A DNA stretch of 64,000 bases from Salegentibacter sp. (lineage in GTDB: Bacteria; Bacteroidota; Bacteroidia; Flavobacteriales; Flavobacteriaceae): NCBI GenBank assembly GCA_017795085.1, contig CP051246.1, forward strand, positions 870,514 to 934,513. The letters are read 5' to 3'. Under the pieces are notes generated by a model that was given only the letters and a program-made list of their open reading frames with translations, searched no databases and was not told where the DNA came from. The position numbers were made by a program, and so were the translations under genes. Every line of letters begins with the position of its first letter. Position 1 is the stretch's first letter. Shown here piece by piece: positions 1 to 8,488 of this stretch.

Positions 1-1
1 T

Positions 2-520
2 TATGCAGATGCACTGGTTACCGAAGATCTGGTGGACACCTATAGTGAGAATGATGCGCGTTTACTGGCTATAACAGCAGGCTCAAAACCCGGTGCAGAA
101 GAAGAAGCTTATTTTGTAAATAAATTTCCAAACGGAACCCTACACGATGACAATATTAAAATTCTCAGGTTGGCTGAACAATATTTAATTCGGGCTGAAG
201 CCTATGCTAAAACTAACCAGGATGAGCTTGCACAACAAGATTTACAGGTAGTGGTGAATCGTGCCGATCCCGATGCCAAAATGATTACTGAAACAGGAGA
301 GGTATTAATAGACAGAATACTTTTAGAAAGACGAAAAGAGCTCGCTTTTGAAGGTCATAGGCTATTTGATCTGACTAGAAATAAAAGAGATCTAAGAATA
401 GACCAGGGGGAAGGAAGTGTTATTGAGGCATCCTATCCAAATGACAAATTTATCTTACCAATTCCCTTGAATGAAATAAATGCAAATCCGGAGATCCAAC
501 CTCAAAATCCGGGTTATTAA
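2..520 (+). CDS. SusD/RagB family lipoprotein, C-terminal part
   Basis: The reading frame is open from the first bases and ends at the TAA at 518-520, so the gene starts upstream of the window and only about 172 residues are visible. The segment has the usual SusD ending: a TPR-like helix with YLIRAEAYA, then RILLERRKELAFEGHRLFDLTR and a terminal ILPIPLNEINANPEIQPQNPGY-type tail (written here in pieces of the family pattern). SusD proteins are surface lipoproteins that pass ligands to a SusC TonB-dependent pore. The three genes that follow in the same direction act on D-amino-acid or peptidoglycan-type compounds, which suggests (inference) that this transporter imports a D-amino-acid-containing ligand rather than a glycan. 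Confidence 0.9.
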   Translation, partial: YADALVTEDLVDTYSENDARLLAITAGSKPGAEEEAYFVNKFPNGTLHDDNIKILRLAEQYLIRAEAYAKTNQDELAQQDLQVVVNRADPDAKMITETGEVLIDRILLERRKELAFEGHRLFDLTRNKRDLRIDQGEGSVIEASYPNDKFILPIPLNEINANPEIQPQNPGY

Positions 521-610
521 TGGATTAGCCATAACTCAATAGTTATAATTCTAAATTGCAAGAAAGCATATTTGCTCTCTTGTAATTTAGAATTATTAAA
601 AACATCAACT

Positions 611-1966
611 ATGTTTAAAAAATTAATATTCTTAAGTTTTGTTTTAAGTTTGGTGATGTTTACTTCCTGTGGATTTCCACCAACTTCTGGTCAGGACTCA
701 GATGAAATTATTGAAGATAAGGTATTGGATTCCTATTTTCAGCAACTTTGGGAAAAGGGTATGTTTAACGGTGCTGTTGCAATCAAAAAAAATGGGAGAG
801 TCATTCTTAAAAAAGGTTACGGCAAGGCAAACTTTCAATTTAATGAGGATTTTAGGACGGATACTCCAATGGAGGTAGCCTCTATTTCTAAACAATTTAC
901 AGCTGCTGCCATAGTTTTATTGAAGCAACAGGGTAAATTAAATATTGGGGATAAGGTTCAGAAATATTTGGGAGAAGATTTTCCCTATCCTGAAATTTCG
1001 ATAGAGCATCTCCTTACCCATACATCAGGATTGGTTAATTATGCCAGTCATTTCAGGAAGAACTGGGATACCACAAAAGTCGCCTATAATAAAGACATCC
1101 TTGCTTATTTTAAAGCTGAAAAACCGGATTTAGAAAGTATTCCCGGAGAGGAGTATAGTTATTCCAATTCGGGATATGTTATTTTGGCAGAAATAGTAGG
1201 TGTGGTTAGTGGCCAGCCTTTAGATGAGTTTCTTGAGGATAATATATTCGGGCCTGCAAATATGAAATCAAGCACTTTCTACGAGCGGGACAGCATTTGG
1301 AAAATGAGACATTACGCTCCGGCATATATGCTAAACACTAAAAACTGTGAGTATACCAAACCGGAAAATTTACCGGGAAAAAACTACTATACTTTTTTAA
1401 GTGGGAGGCTGGGGCCGGGAAGATTATCGGCATCTATAAACGACCTTATAAATTGGGATAGTATTTTGTATACTACAAACTTGTTTACCGAGAAAAGTAA
1501 ACAACAGATTTTCAAGGTTCATATGCCAGAAAAGGATACCTCAGATTATGGATTTGGCTGGCATGTTTATAATGATGATAATCTGGGTAAAGTTGTTTAT
1601 CACACCGGTAGTTGGGCCGGTAATCTTACTTATATTAAAAGATATGTCGATGATAAGAGTTTAATTATTGTTCTGGATAATATTTATAATAAAGCCTATA
1701 TAAAAGAAATTAGAGCACAGCTTGAAGGTTATTTAAAGGGGAAACCTCTTGAAATACCAAGACGAAAAGTAGAATATTTGTTGCAAAAAGAAATCTGTGA
1801 TTTGAATCAGGAAAATATAGGTTCCTGGTATGAAAGCTTGCCTAAAGACATAGAGTTGAATTTAGAGGCTCTACAAAGCCTTGAAAAGGATTACCTTAAA
1901 GTAGACGATAACGTAAAAGTAGATGTAGTTAAAAGATTAGTCTCCTTGATTAAGGAATCAAAGTAG
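611..1966 (+). CDS. Serine hydrolase lipoprotein of the beta-lactamase/penicillin-binding family
   Basis: A 451-residue protein starting at ATG 611. A TTG at 572 extends the frame but would bury the signal peptide. The N-terminus MFKKLIFLSF then VLSLVMFTSC is a lipoprotein signal with lipidation at Cys20. The class C beta-lactamase fold signature is present: S-I-S-K (SxxK nucleophile and base, near residue 91), a YSNSGY element and HTGSW near the C-terminal third. Such proteins are DD-peptidases, D-aminopeptidases or esterases, and substrate cannot be told from motifs. It lies 90 bp after the SusD gene and 29 bp before a D-aminoacylase, so a role in cleaving D-residue peptides in the periplasm is the best inference. 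Confidence 0.85.
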   Translation: MFKKLIFLSFVLSLVMFTSCGFPPTSGQDSDEIIEDKVLDSYFQQLWEKGMFNGAVAIKKNGRVILKKGYGKANFQFNEDFRTDTPMEVASISKQFTAAAIVLLKQQGKLNIGDKVQKYLGEDFPYPEISIEHLLTHTSGLVNYASHFRKNWDTTKVAYNKDILAYFKAEKPDLESIPGEEYSYSNSGYVILAEIVGVVSGQPLDEFLEDNIFGPANMKSSTFYERDSIWKMRHYAPAYMLNTKNCEYTKPENLPGKNYYTFLSGRLGPGRLSASINDLINWDSILYTTNLFTEKSKQQIFKVHMPEKDTSDYGFGWHVYNDDNLGKVVYHTGSWAGNLTYIKRYVDDKSLIIVLDNIYNKAYIKEIRAQLEGYLKGKPLEIPRRKVEYLLQKEICDLNQENIGSWYESLPKDIELNLEALQSLEKDYLKVDDNVKVDVVKRLVSLIKESK

Positions 1967-1995
1967 TTTATTTTATAAAGCAAAGTATTAATGAT

Positions 1996-3579
1996 ATGAA
2001 GTTTAAATTCACAATGCCCCTGGTTGTTCTGCTCTTGTTTTCACAGCTTTTAATAGCTCAGGAGTATGATCTAATTATAAAAAAGGCTACGATTTATAAT
2101 GGTATGGGAGATGAATCTGAGGTTCAGGATATTGGTATAAATGAAGATGAAATTGTATTTATCGGAGATTTAAGTAATAAGGAAGCGGTAAAGACTATTA
2201 ATGCTAATAATATGGCTGTAGCTCCGGGATTTATCGATACCCACGCTCATATTGAAAATATTAAGGAGCTATCCAATGCAGAAAGTGCCATGCGACAGGG
2301 AGTAACCTTTGCCCTTGGTGGTGCTGATGGTGGTGGACCTGAAAATTTTGTCGAATATCTTGAATCAGTCGATAAACTTAAGTTAGGAATTAATGTGGGC
2401 TATCAAGTTGGTCATAATTCCATTCGTAAACGAATTATGGGTACGGAAAATCGGCAACCAACCGAAGAGGAATTAACCGAAATGCAGGAGTTAGTTTCTG
2501 AAGCTATGAATTACGGGGCGTTTGGTTTAAGTACAGGACTCACTTACGTTCCCGGAACCTATTCCCAAACGGATGAGGTTATTGCCCTGGCCAAAACGGC
2601 AGCAAACAATGGCGGATTTTATTCTTCCCATATCCGGGATGAAAGTTTGGGTTTATTGGAGGCAGTAGCAGAAACCATTGAAATTGCTGAAAAAGCGAAT
2701 ATAACAGTAGTACTCAGTCATCATAAAGCCCTGGGCGCCGGAATGTGGGGTGCAAGCGAAAAAACATTAAAGATGGTTGATTCAGCAAATAGCGTTGGTC
2801 TTGATGTGAGAATGGATCAATATCCATATACAGCCAGTTCTACTGGAATCTCTGCTCTAATCCCGTCCTGGGCCCGTGCAGGGGGTACAGAAGATTTTAA
2901 AAACCGACTTCAGAATAAGGAATTAAGAGATAGTATTGAAAATGGAATTCTATATAATATAACCCAGGTTAGGGTTGGGGATGAGTTGGATCGTTTACAA
3001 TTCAGGAAATTTGGATGGAAACCGGAACTTCAGGGAAAAACTATGGAAGATTGGCTGAATAGTGAAGGCCTTAAACCAACTCCGGGCAATGCAGTAGGTT
3101 TGATTATACAAGCCCAGTTAAACGGTGGGGCTCAAATGATTTATCATGTAATGCATGAAGATGACGTTAACAGGATTATGCAACATCCTAAAACAATGAT
3201 AGCTTCAGATGGTAAATTATCCCAGCCCGGCGAAAATCATCCTCATCCCCGTTCCTATGGGACTTTCCCAAGGGTTTTAGGGAAGTATGTCAGAGAGAAA
3301 AATGTGATTAGCCTTTCTGAAGCTATAAAAAAAATGACATCAATGCCGGCTAACCTACTTGGTTTGACAGATCGGGGTAAAATAGTGGAAGGTTGTAAAG
3401 CAGATTTAGTAATCTTTGATCCAGAAAAAATTAAGGACAGGGCTACTTTTGAAGAACCTCACCAATATTCCCAGGGTATTGAAACTGTTATTATAAATGG
3501 AAAAGTATGCCTGGAAAATAATAAATTAACAGGAATTACTTCCGGAAAACTTATTACCTCAAGCAATAAAAAACCTTAG
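1996..3579 (+). CDS. Exported N-acyl-D-amino-acid deacylase (D-aminoacylase family amidohydrolase)
   Basis: A 527-residue protein with a type I signal peptide (cleavage expected after LLIAQ, about residue 21). It matches the D-aminoacylase/amidohydrolase family: metal-binding DTHAH at residues 81-85, SSHIRDES, VVLSHHKALG, ASDGKL and a C-terminal GKIVEGCKADLVIFDP segment typical of the composite beta-sandwich domain. Family members remove N-acyl groups from D-amino acids, or act on D-aminoacyl dipeptides. The signal peptide places it in the periplasm. It is 29 bp after the serine hydrolase and 3 bp before a racemase-family gene, so the three are almost certainly co-transcribed. Confidence 0.85.
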   Translation: MKFKFTMPLVVLLLFSQLLIAQEYDLIIKKATIYNGMGDESEVQDIGINEDEIVFIGDLSNKEAVKTINANNMAVAPGFIDTHAHIENIKELSNAESAMRQGVTFALGGADGGGPENFVEYLESVDKLKLGINVGYQVGHNSIRKRIMGTENRQPTEEELTEMQELVSEAMNYGAFGLSTGLTYVPGTYSQTDEVIALAKTAANNGGFYSSHIRDESLGLLEAVAETIEIAEKANITVVLSHHKALGAGMWGASEKTLKMVDSANSVGLDVRMDQYPYTASSTGISALIPSWARAGGTEDFKNRLQNKELRDSIENGILYNITQVRVGDELDRLQFRKFGWKPELQGKTMEDWLNSEGLKPTPGNAVGLIIQAQLNGGAQMIYHVMHEDDVNRIMQHPKTMIASDGKLSQPGENHPHPRSYGTFPRVLGKYVREKNVISLSEAIKKMTSMPANLLGLTDRGKIVEGCKADLVIFDPEKIKDRATFEEPHQYSQGIETVIINGKVCLENNKLTGITSGKLITSSNKKP

Positions 3580-3582
3580 AAT

Positions 3583-5034
3583 ATGAGATCATCTATATTA
3601 TATATCTTGTTCTTTTTCCTGCCTGTTCTTATTTGGTCTCAGGAAGCTCTTACCGAGCGTATTTTAAACGATCGCGAAAGCTTTTATTACATAGATGCTG
3701 AAAATTATCCGGTTGGAGATAACACCCTGCCTGTGGGAGTCTTTGATTCGGGTATTGGTGGGCTTACCGTACTTGATGCTATTGTAAATTATGACGGTTT
3801 TAATAACGAAACCCTTACCGCGGGTGCCGATGGTACTGTAGATTTTGAAAAAGAAGAATTCATTTACCTGGCTGATCAGGCCAATATGCCTTATGGTAAT
3901 TATTCAGCTGAAAATAAAGATGATCTACTGCGCGAACATATCATAAAAGACGTACAGTTTTTATTGGGCAAAACTTATTATCCCCAGGCCGATGATACTA
4001 AAATCAATAAGGGTAAATCTCCGGTAAAAGCCCTGGTGATTGCCTGTAATACTGCCACGGCCTACGGAAAAGAAAATATCGAAGCCTTTCTTGAAAAAGC
4101 CGAACTCGATATAAAAGTCATCGGGGTGATTGATGCCGGAGTGCGCGGAGCGCTTGAAAAATTGAAAAAAGAGGAAGATGCTACCATTGCAGTGATGGCT
4201 ACAGCGGGAACGGTTTCTTCCAAGGGTTATTCAAATACCCTGATGGAACAAAAAGATAAACTCGGTTATACCGGAAATATTGAAGTTTTTGAGCAGGGCG
4301 GTGTAGGAATTGCCGAAGCGGTTGATGAAGATTCCGATTATTATGATAAAAGCCTCACCGAACCCCGAGACAGTTACAAAGGCCCGGCGCTGAAAGGAAA
4401 TGTGAAAATCGATCAGGCTCTTTTAGATATTTACAATTTTGATTTCGAAGATTTTAAAATGCTTTGCGATACAAAAAACAGTGATGATTGCAATATTTTG
4501 CAAATAAACGATGCTGAAAATTACGTGCGCTATCACCTGGTTTCCCTGATGGAAAAAATCAGGAAAGCTGAAGTACAACAGCCTTTAAAATCGATAATTC
4601 TTGGTTGTACGCATTATCCTTACCTAACCGAAGAGATTAATAATATACTTGATGAACTTTATAATTATCAGGAGGAAGACGGTCCTTACCGTTACCGCGA
4701 TTTAATGGCTGAAAATATTGAACTTGTAGACCCTGCGGTTAATACCGCTGCCGAGCTTTTTCAATATTTAAAAGAGGAAACTCTCTTTAATGAAAACGGG
4801 GATATCGAAAACAGTGAATTTTTTATCAGCGTACCCAATACCGATAATCCCAATGTTGAGGTAAACGAAAAGGGCGTTTTCCCTTATGATTATAAATACG
4901 GCAGGAATGAAGGGGAAGTTCAGGAATACGTGAAAGTGGTGCCTTTTAGTAAAAGTAATATTTCAGCGGATATTCTATCTCGTTTAAAATTTCAACTTCC
5001 ATTCACTTATAGCTTATTAGAAAAATTTTATTAA
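3583..5034 (+). CDS. Glutamate racemase family protein with signal peptide
   Basis: A 483-residue protein whose core is the Asp/Glu racemase fold: VGVFDSGIGGLTVLDA at residues 51-66, ADQANMPYGNYS near 98-108, first catalytic cysteine in CNTATAYG (Cys155) and second in LGCTHYPYL (Cys342, His344). Both catalytic cysteines are kept, so it should be active. It differs from cytosolic MurI (about 260-270 residues) by an N-terminal signal peptide ending near WSQ (residue 20) and several acidic insertions, for example residues 240-320. It begins 3 bp after the D-aminoacylase. A periplasmic interconversion of D- and L-Glu (or Asp) released by the upstream enzymes is inferred. It is unlikely to be the cell-wall MurI itself. 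Confidence 0.8.
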   Translation: MRSSILYILFFFLPVLIWSQEALTERILNDRESFYYIDAENYPVGDNTLPVGVFDSGIGGLTVLDAIVNYDGFNNETLTAGADGTVDFEKEEFIYLADQANMPYGNYSAENKDDLLREHIIKDVQFLLGKTYYPQADDTKINKGKSPVKALVIACNTATAYGKENIEAFLEKAELDIKVIGVIDAGVRGALEKLKKEEDATIAVMATAGTVSSKGYSNTLMEQKDKLGYTGNIEVFEQGGVGIAEAVDEDSDYYDKSLTEPRDSYKGPALKGNVKIDQALLDIYNFDFEDFKMLCDTKNSDDCNILQINDAENYVRYHLVSLMEKIRKAEVQQPLKSIILGCTHYPYLTEEINNILDELYNYQEEDGPYRYRDLMAENIELVDPAVNTAAELFQYLKEETLFNENGDIENSEFFISVPNTDNPNVEVNEKGVFPYDYKYGRNEGEVQEYVKVVPFSKSNISADILSRLKFQLPFTYSLLEKFY

Positions 5035-5199
5035 ATTTTAATAATATGGTTGTTAGGTTTTTAGAAGTGGTGGTTGTTATAAAATGAAATCGTCGTGTTT
5101 CAATTTGGAAAAGATATAATAATGGCTAAGAGACTTACATTTTTGGGGAAGCCTACTGCGTCCTTCATTAAAAAATACGATCTATTTAATGTCATCCAG

Positions 5200-5223
5200 T
5201 AAGAGTTTTATCTAAAACTCTTA
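5200..5223. terminator. Perfect AT-rich hairpin, possible bidirectional terminator
   Basis: The 24 bases form an 11-bp perfect inverted repeat (arms starting TAAGAGTTTT and ending AAAACTCTTA) around a 2-base centre. It lies between two convergent genes, 166 bp after the racemase stop and on the stop of the 5221-5400 minus-strand frame. There is no long T run on either side, so termination is only a guess. Confidence 0.35.
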
Positions 5224-5400
5224 CTCTAATCCGATATTAAAACTATTCTGGGTATTATATTTTTCGGTATACATACTGGTAATGCGATGGAGATAGGAAG
5301 GCGAATCTCGGTGACTCGGCTGCAACAAGCGGCCTAAAATCATCATCCTGAAGACCTCCTTGGGAAAGGTATGCCTTGTCGGTAAAAAATAGGCCAGCAT
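5221..5400 (-). pseudogene. Unrecognised C-terminal gene fragment
   Basis: From an ATG at 5398-5400 to TAA at 5221-5223 there is a frame of 59 residues starting MLAYFLPTRHTFPKE and ending NTQNSFNIGLE. Its composition looks like real protein, but it is too short and its upstream side is closed by a stop one codon before an Asn-Trp pair. I read it as the surviving C-terminus of a lost gene. I do not recognise the family. Confidence 0.3.
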
Positions 5401-5637
5401 ACGCCAATTTTACTTAAAATTATCCTGTACTTTATAAAAGTCATAAAAAACCAATAGGAAAATTGTATCGGGAATTTTTTGGTCTATGCCGCAGTAAATA
5501 ATGTCTTACTTCTGAATATGCCTCATTAATGGATAAAATGCCTGTAAAAGAACTTTCTACAAAAACAGATTATAATGATTTTAAAAACATGAATATAAAA
5601 AATTGAAAATCAATCTATTTTAAGTGGACACTAATGA

Positions 5638-6729
5638 CTATTTTTTTCGAATAAAGCGCAGCTCGTATTTTTGCTCAAAAACGCCGCTTTTTATTGTTAA
5701 GTTTTCTTGCAATCCTTCTATTTCTACCGTTTTAGCTGCCGGTTTCCAATGTGGATACTTTTTATTTACAGACTTAAATAAGGCTTCATGGTTGGCCAGG
5801 CCTGTTGGAATATACTTACTCCAATCGTGGGCTTTCAACTGCTCAAGGCTTTCTTTATCACAAAGAATTTCTATTTCGTAATTTTCCAACACAAAATTAT
5901 CAATCCACAAAGGATTGCTGTTTTTACGGATTTCCCGCCCTGTATTTTTATCGTAAAGGTACAAAATGCTACCGTAGTTCGATTGCCAGGCGTTTTTATT
6001 TGGTTGGTTTTTAAAACGATAGTTGGAAAGTGGCAACTTGCTTAAATCGTTTTTTAATTGGTCATTAAGTTTTCTTCCAAACGCATCTTTATCAAAGTCA
6101 TTTGAAACAATAGGCTGATGATATGGGGTGTCTTCCTTATAATGTACAGGCACAGCCACTGACGGAAATGTAACTTTTACCTGATAATTGTAATTTATTG
6201 AATCAAATTCAGGAATTTGAAGACCAAAAGCATCCGGGCTATTTTGAAGGGAATCGAGATTTAATTTTTCCAGCTCTTTACGACTTTCATAATAGTACTC
6301 ATGTACCATAACGCTGTCAAATGGTTGTGCGTTTTCAAGTAAATTTCCATATTCAAAGGTATTAAAAACCCCGCCGTGTTTGCTTTTTATTACCTGCCTG
6401 TCTTTAAACAGCATTGCGCCATAACCCCGATAACCTTCTCCGGGCAAATAGTTGAATAGGCTTACATTAATCTTTAATGAGTCTTTGTTGGCTTTCAGCA
6501 ATGTTTTATCATCAATCCAAAACTTGCCTTTGTCTTTCACTTCCAGGATCAAAACATAATTGCCATTGTCAAAGTCGATATCATTTAAAAAATGGAGCGA
6601 TACGGTTTTTTTCTCGAGCGAAGTATCCACTTTTTTTTTGAGAGAACGAATGGCCCATCTGCCACCGAGAAAGATAGCGAACAGGATAATCGCTCCGACA
6701 GAAAGTATTATTTTAAGCCACTTATTCAT
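5638..6729 (-). CDS. Unrecognised membrane-anchored protein, last gene of envelope operon
   Basis: A 363-residue protein with one N-terminal membrane segment (about residues 6-28, IILSVGAIILFAIFLGG) and a long, presumably periplasmic, beta-rich domain. No enzymatic motif is visible and the family is not recognised. It lies 130 bp downstream of the 231-residue membrane gene and in the same direction as the seven genes before it, so it may be the promoter-distal member of that operon or have its own promoter. The ending KYELRFIRKK resembles in style the strand-rich ends of the paralogous secreted proteins upstream, but I cannot show homology. Confidence 0.75.
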   Translation of the reverse strand: MNKWLKIILSVGAIILFAIFLGGRWAIRSLKKKVDTSLEKKTVSLHFLNDIDFDNGNYVLILEVKDKGKFWIDDKTLLKANKDSLKINVSLFNYLPGEGYRGYGAMLFKDRQVIKSKHGGVFNTFEYGNLLENAQPFDSVMVHEYYYESRKELEKLNLDSLQNSPDAFGLQIPEFDSINYNYQVKVTFPSVAVPVHYKEDTPYHQPIVSNDFDKDAFGRKLNDQLKNDLSKLPLSNYRFKNQPNKNAWQSNYGSILYLYDKNTGREIRKNSNPLWIDNFVLENYEIEILCDKESLEQLKAHDWSKYIPTGLANHEALFKSVNKKYPHWKPAAKTVEIEGLQENLTIKSGVFEQKYELRFIRKK

Positions 6730-6859
6730 TCTTTCCCATTTTTTCTATAATCTGGTTTCGGAGCCTAATAATTAGTATAGACAGCAATAAATTGACGTAC
6801 AAAAGAGTAAATTTTCCCGTTGTTTTTTGTTTCTTATAATTATAAATCCATTAGCAATT

Positions 6860-7555
6860 CTATTCTTTCTTTTCATCAAAGGATATTTCTATCAACCCAT
6901 CTTCCGAAACGAATCTTTTGTAATAAGCACTCAGCTCTTTTGCCTGTACTTTGATGGTTTGTTGTTCAAAATCGGTGCTGTTCATCTGTTCAAGGGGTTG
7001 GGTTGTTTTGCTCATTTCGGTGCTTTTGGCTATGTGGTAGGTATCGCCTTCTATTTTCACAACCTTAAAACAGCCAAACTCGCCTTTCATACCCAGCGGA
7101 CTTCCTTCTTCCCGATAAATCTCGATACGGCCTTTGTAAATATCGCCTTTGGTTACCGTGGCTTTTTCGGTTTGCCTTTGCTCAAACTGCTCCGTTCGCT
7201 CTGGTGAGGTAACCAGTCCGTCGTAGACGAGATAACCCAGGAGTGCAAATGCACCGAGAAAGAAGATCCAGCCAAAAATAGTAAGCCTGAACACGGTTTT
7301 TTGCGGATGAAGTAGCTCCAGTTTCTGTTGGGCAAAGGTTTTCATCTGATCGGTCCATTTCCGTTTAGAAATTACCTTTCCGGTGGATGTTTCTATATAT
7401 TGGGAATAGACCCTCTTGTTTTTTATTACCCAGAATACTGTCCGGCCTTCCCGCTGAAACAGGTTAAGTAGCATCGGATTACCCGGATTTTTTGGGTTAG
7501 TTAGATGATTGGCATCTACTTGTTTTACGCTGAGATCTGTTATTCTGATCCACAT
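6860..7555 (-). CDS. Unrecognised single-pass membrane protein
   Basis: A 231-residue protein starting MWIRITDLSV. Residues 1-89 are soluble and look like a small beta domain, residues about 90-113 form one membrane segment (FGWIFFLGAFALLGYLV), and the remaining 118 residues are soluble and rich in charged residues. There is no signal peptide, so the N-terminal part probably stays in the cytoplasm and the C-terminal part lies in the periplasm. No known family was recognised. It follows the 297-residue secreted protein gene by 29 bp, and co-transcription with it is likely. Confidence 0.75.
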   Translation of the reverse strand: MWIRITDLSVKQVDANHLTNPKNPGNPMLLNLFQREGRTVFWVIKNKRVYSQYIETSTGKVISKRKWTDQMKTFAQQKLELLHPQKTVFRLTIFGWIFFLGAFALLGYLVYDGLVTSPERTEQFEQRQTEKATVTKGDIYKGRIEIYREEGSPLGMKGEFGCFKVVKIEGDTYHIAKSTEMSKTTQPLEQMNSTDFEQQTIKVQAKELSAYYKRFVSEDGLIEISFDEKKE

Positions 7556-7584
7556 AGTTTTGAATGCTTAATGGTTAATATTTT

Positions 7585-8478
7585 TTAAGGTAAAACCACA
7601 TTTTTAAATTCAAATTCCAGTTCCCGGACAGCAGTATCTACTTCCCGAACAATCTGTATGTAACAGCCCTCTGTCGGAGCTTCTGTTAAATGATATTGGT
7701 ACAGGTTGTCAACGGAATTATACCCGGTGCTGATCGATTTTCCTTCGACATTGAATATCTTAAAACTGTAAAATGCGTCTTCAATTTTTATATTCGATTG
7801 AAAGGTAAGCGTGTGTGCCGAACTGTTGTTGACCAAACGTAACATATCATTAACCCATTCGCGGGCAAGTTTCACCTCTTCCTGTTCTTTTTCGGTTAAT
7901 TTGCCGTTTTCTTTTTTACGTTTTTCTACTTCTTTGTCAATCTTTTTTTGCATTTCTTTTTGGATATCGATCAGTTCGCGGTCTTTTATCAGGGTTAGTT
8001 CTATTTCCGTATCAATGCCCTTGAATAAATTCTGCTTACTGTCGAGAAAGTTGTGGATAATCACTTTACCCTTGTTTTGTTCCGTTGGTGTAAAATAGAG
8101 CAAACTGCCTTTAATTTTAATTTTTGAGGCCTGGCGGGCGGGCGCATTGAAGATTAGTTCTAACTTTTTATCGCTTTGATACCTATTGCGGTAAAATACA
8201 TCCTTCACCAAATACAGGTTGTTTTCTTTGTCATCTTTCACCTCTAGGCTCTCTTCATTTACCTTTACCAAATGATTTTTGTTTAAACGAATGCCGTTTA
8301 CCATTGTGGTGAGCGTAATAGTGCTGGTGGAGTCAAAAGGACTTCGTTGGTAGGTGTCGCCGTCTATACGTTTCTCTTCTATGTTGCGTAAAAACAGGTT
8401 CAGGTTTTGTGAAAAAGTGTTGGCACCCATCATTCCAATAAGGATTATCAAAAAAAAGTTTCTAACTATACAATTCAT
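7585..8478 (-). CDS. Secreted protein, paralogue of its upstream neighbour
   Basis: A 297-residue protein with a signal peptide (cleavage expected after ANTFSQ, about residue 24). It shares with the product of 8489-9367 a common plan: a GIEE/NIEEKR motif after the signal, the element APARQASKIKIKGSLLYF (APSRQATAISVEGSLEYF in the neighbour), a YNS/YND turn in the last quarter and a terminal EFEFKNVVLP (IPFKIEHIKLP in the neighbour). Residues about 170-200 are very Lys/Glu rich and probably helical. The function is unknown. The gap to its paralogue is 10 bp. Confidence 0.8.
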   Translation of the reverse strand: MNCIVRNFFLIILIGMMGANTFSQNLNLFLRNIEEKRIDGDTYQRSPFDSTSTITLTTMVNGIRLNKNHLVKVNEESLEVKDDKENNLYLVKDVFYRNRYQSDKKLELIFNAPARQASKIKIKGSLLYFTPTEQNKGKVIIHNFLDSKQNLFKGIDTEIELTLIKDRELIDIQKEMQKKIDKEVEKRKKENGKLTEKEQEEVKLAREWVNDMLRLVNNSSAHTLTFQSNIKIEDAFYSFKIFNVEGKSISTGYNSVDNLYQYHLTEAPTEGCYIQIVREVDTAVRELEFEFKNVVLP

Positions 8479-8488
8479 TTTAGTGTTT

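Larger units (their letters stand above)
5035..5637. other. Intergenic stretch between convergent genes
   Basis: About 600 bp with no complete gene. It contains one perfect hairpin (5200-5223) and a short minus-strand frame (5221-5400) that looks like the end of a lost gene. Apart from these two items I see only AT-rich sequence with stops in all frames. Both flanking genes point into it, so it may serve as a termination region. Confidence 0.5.
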
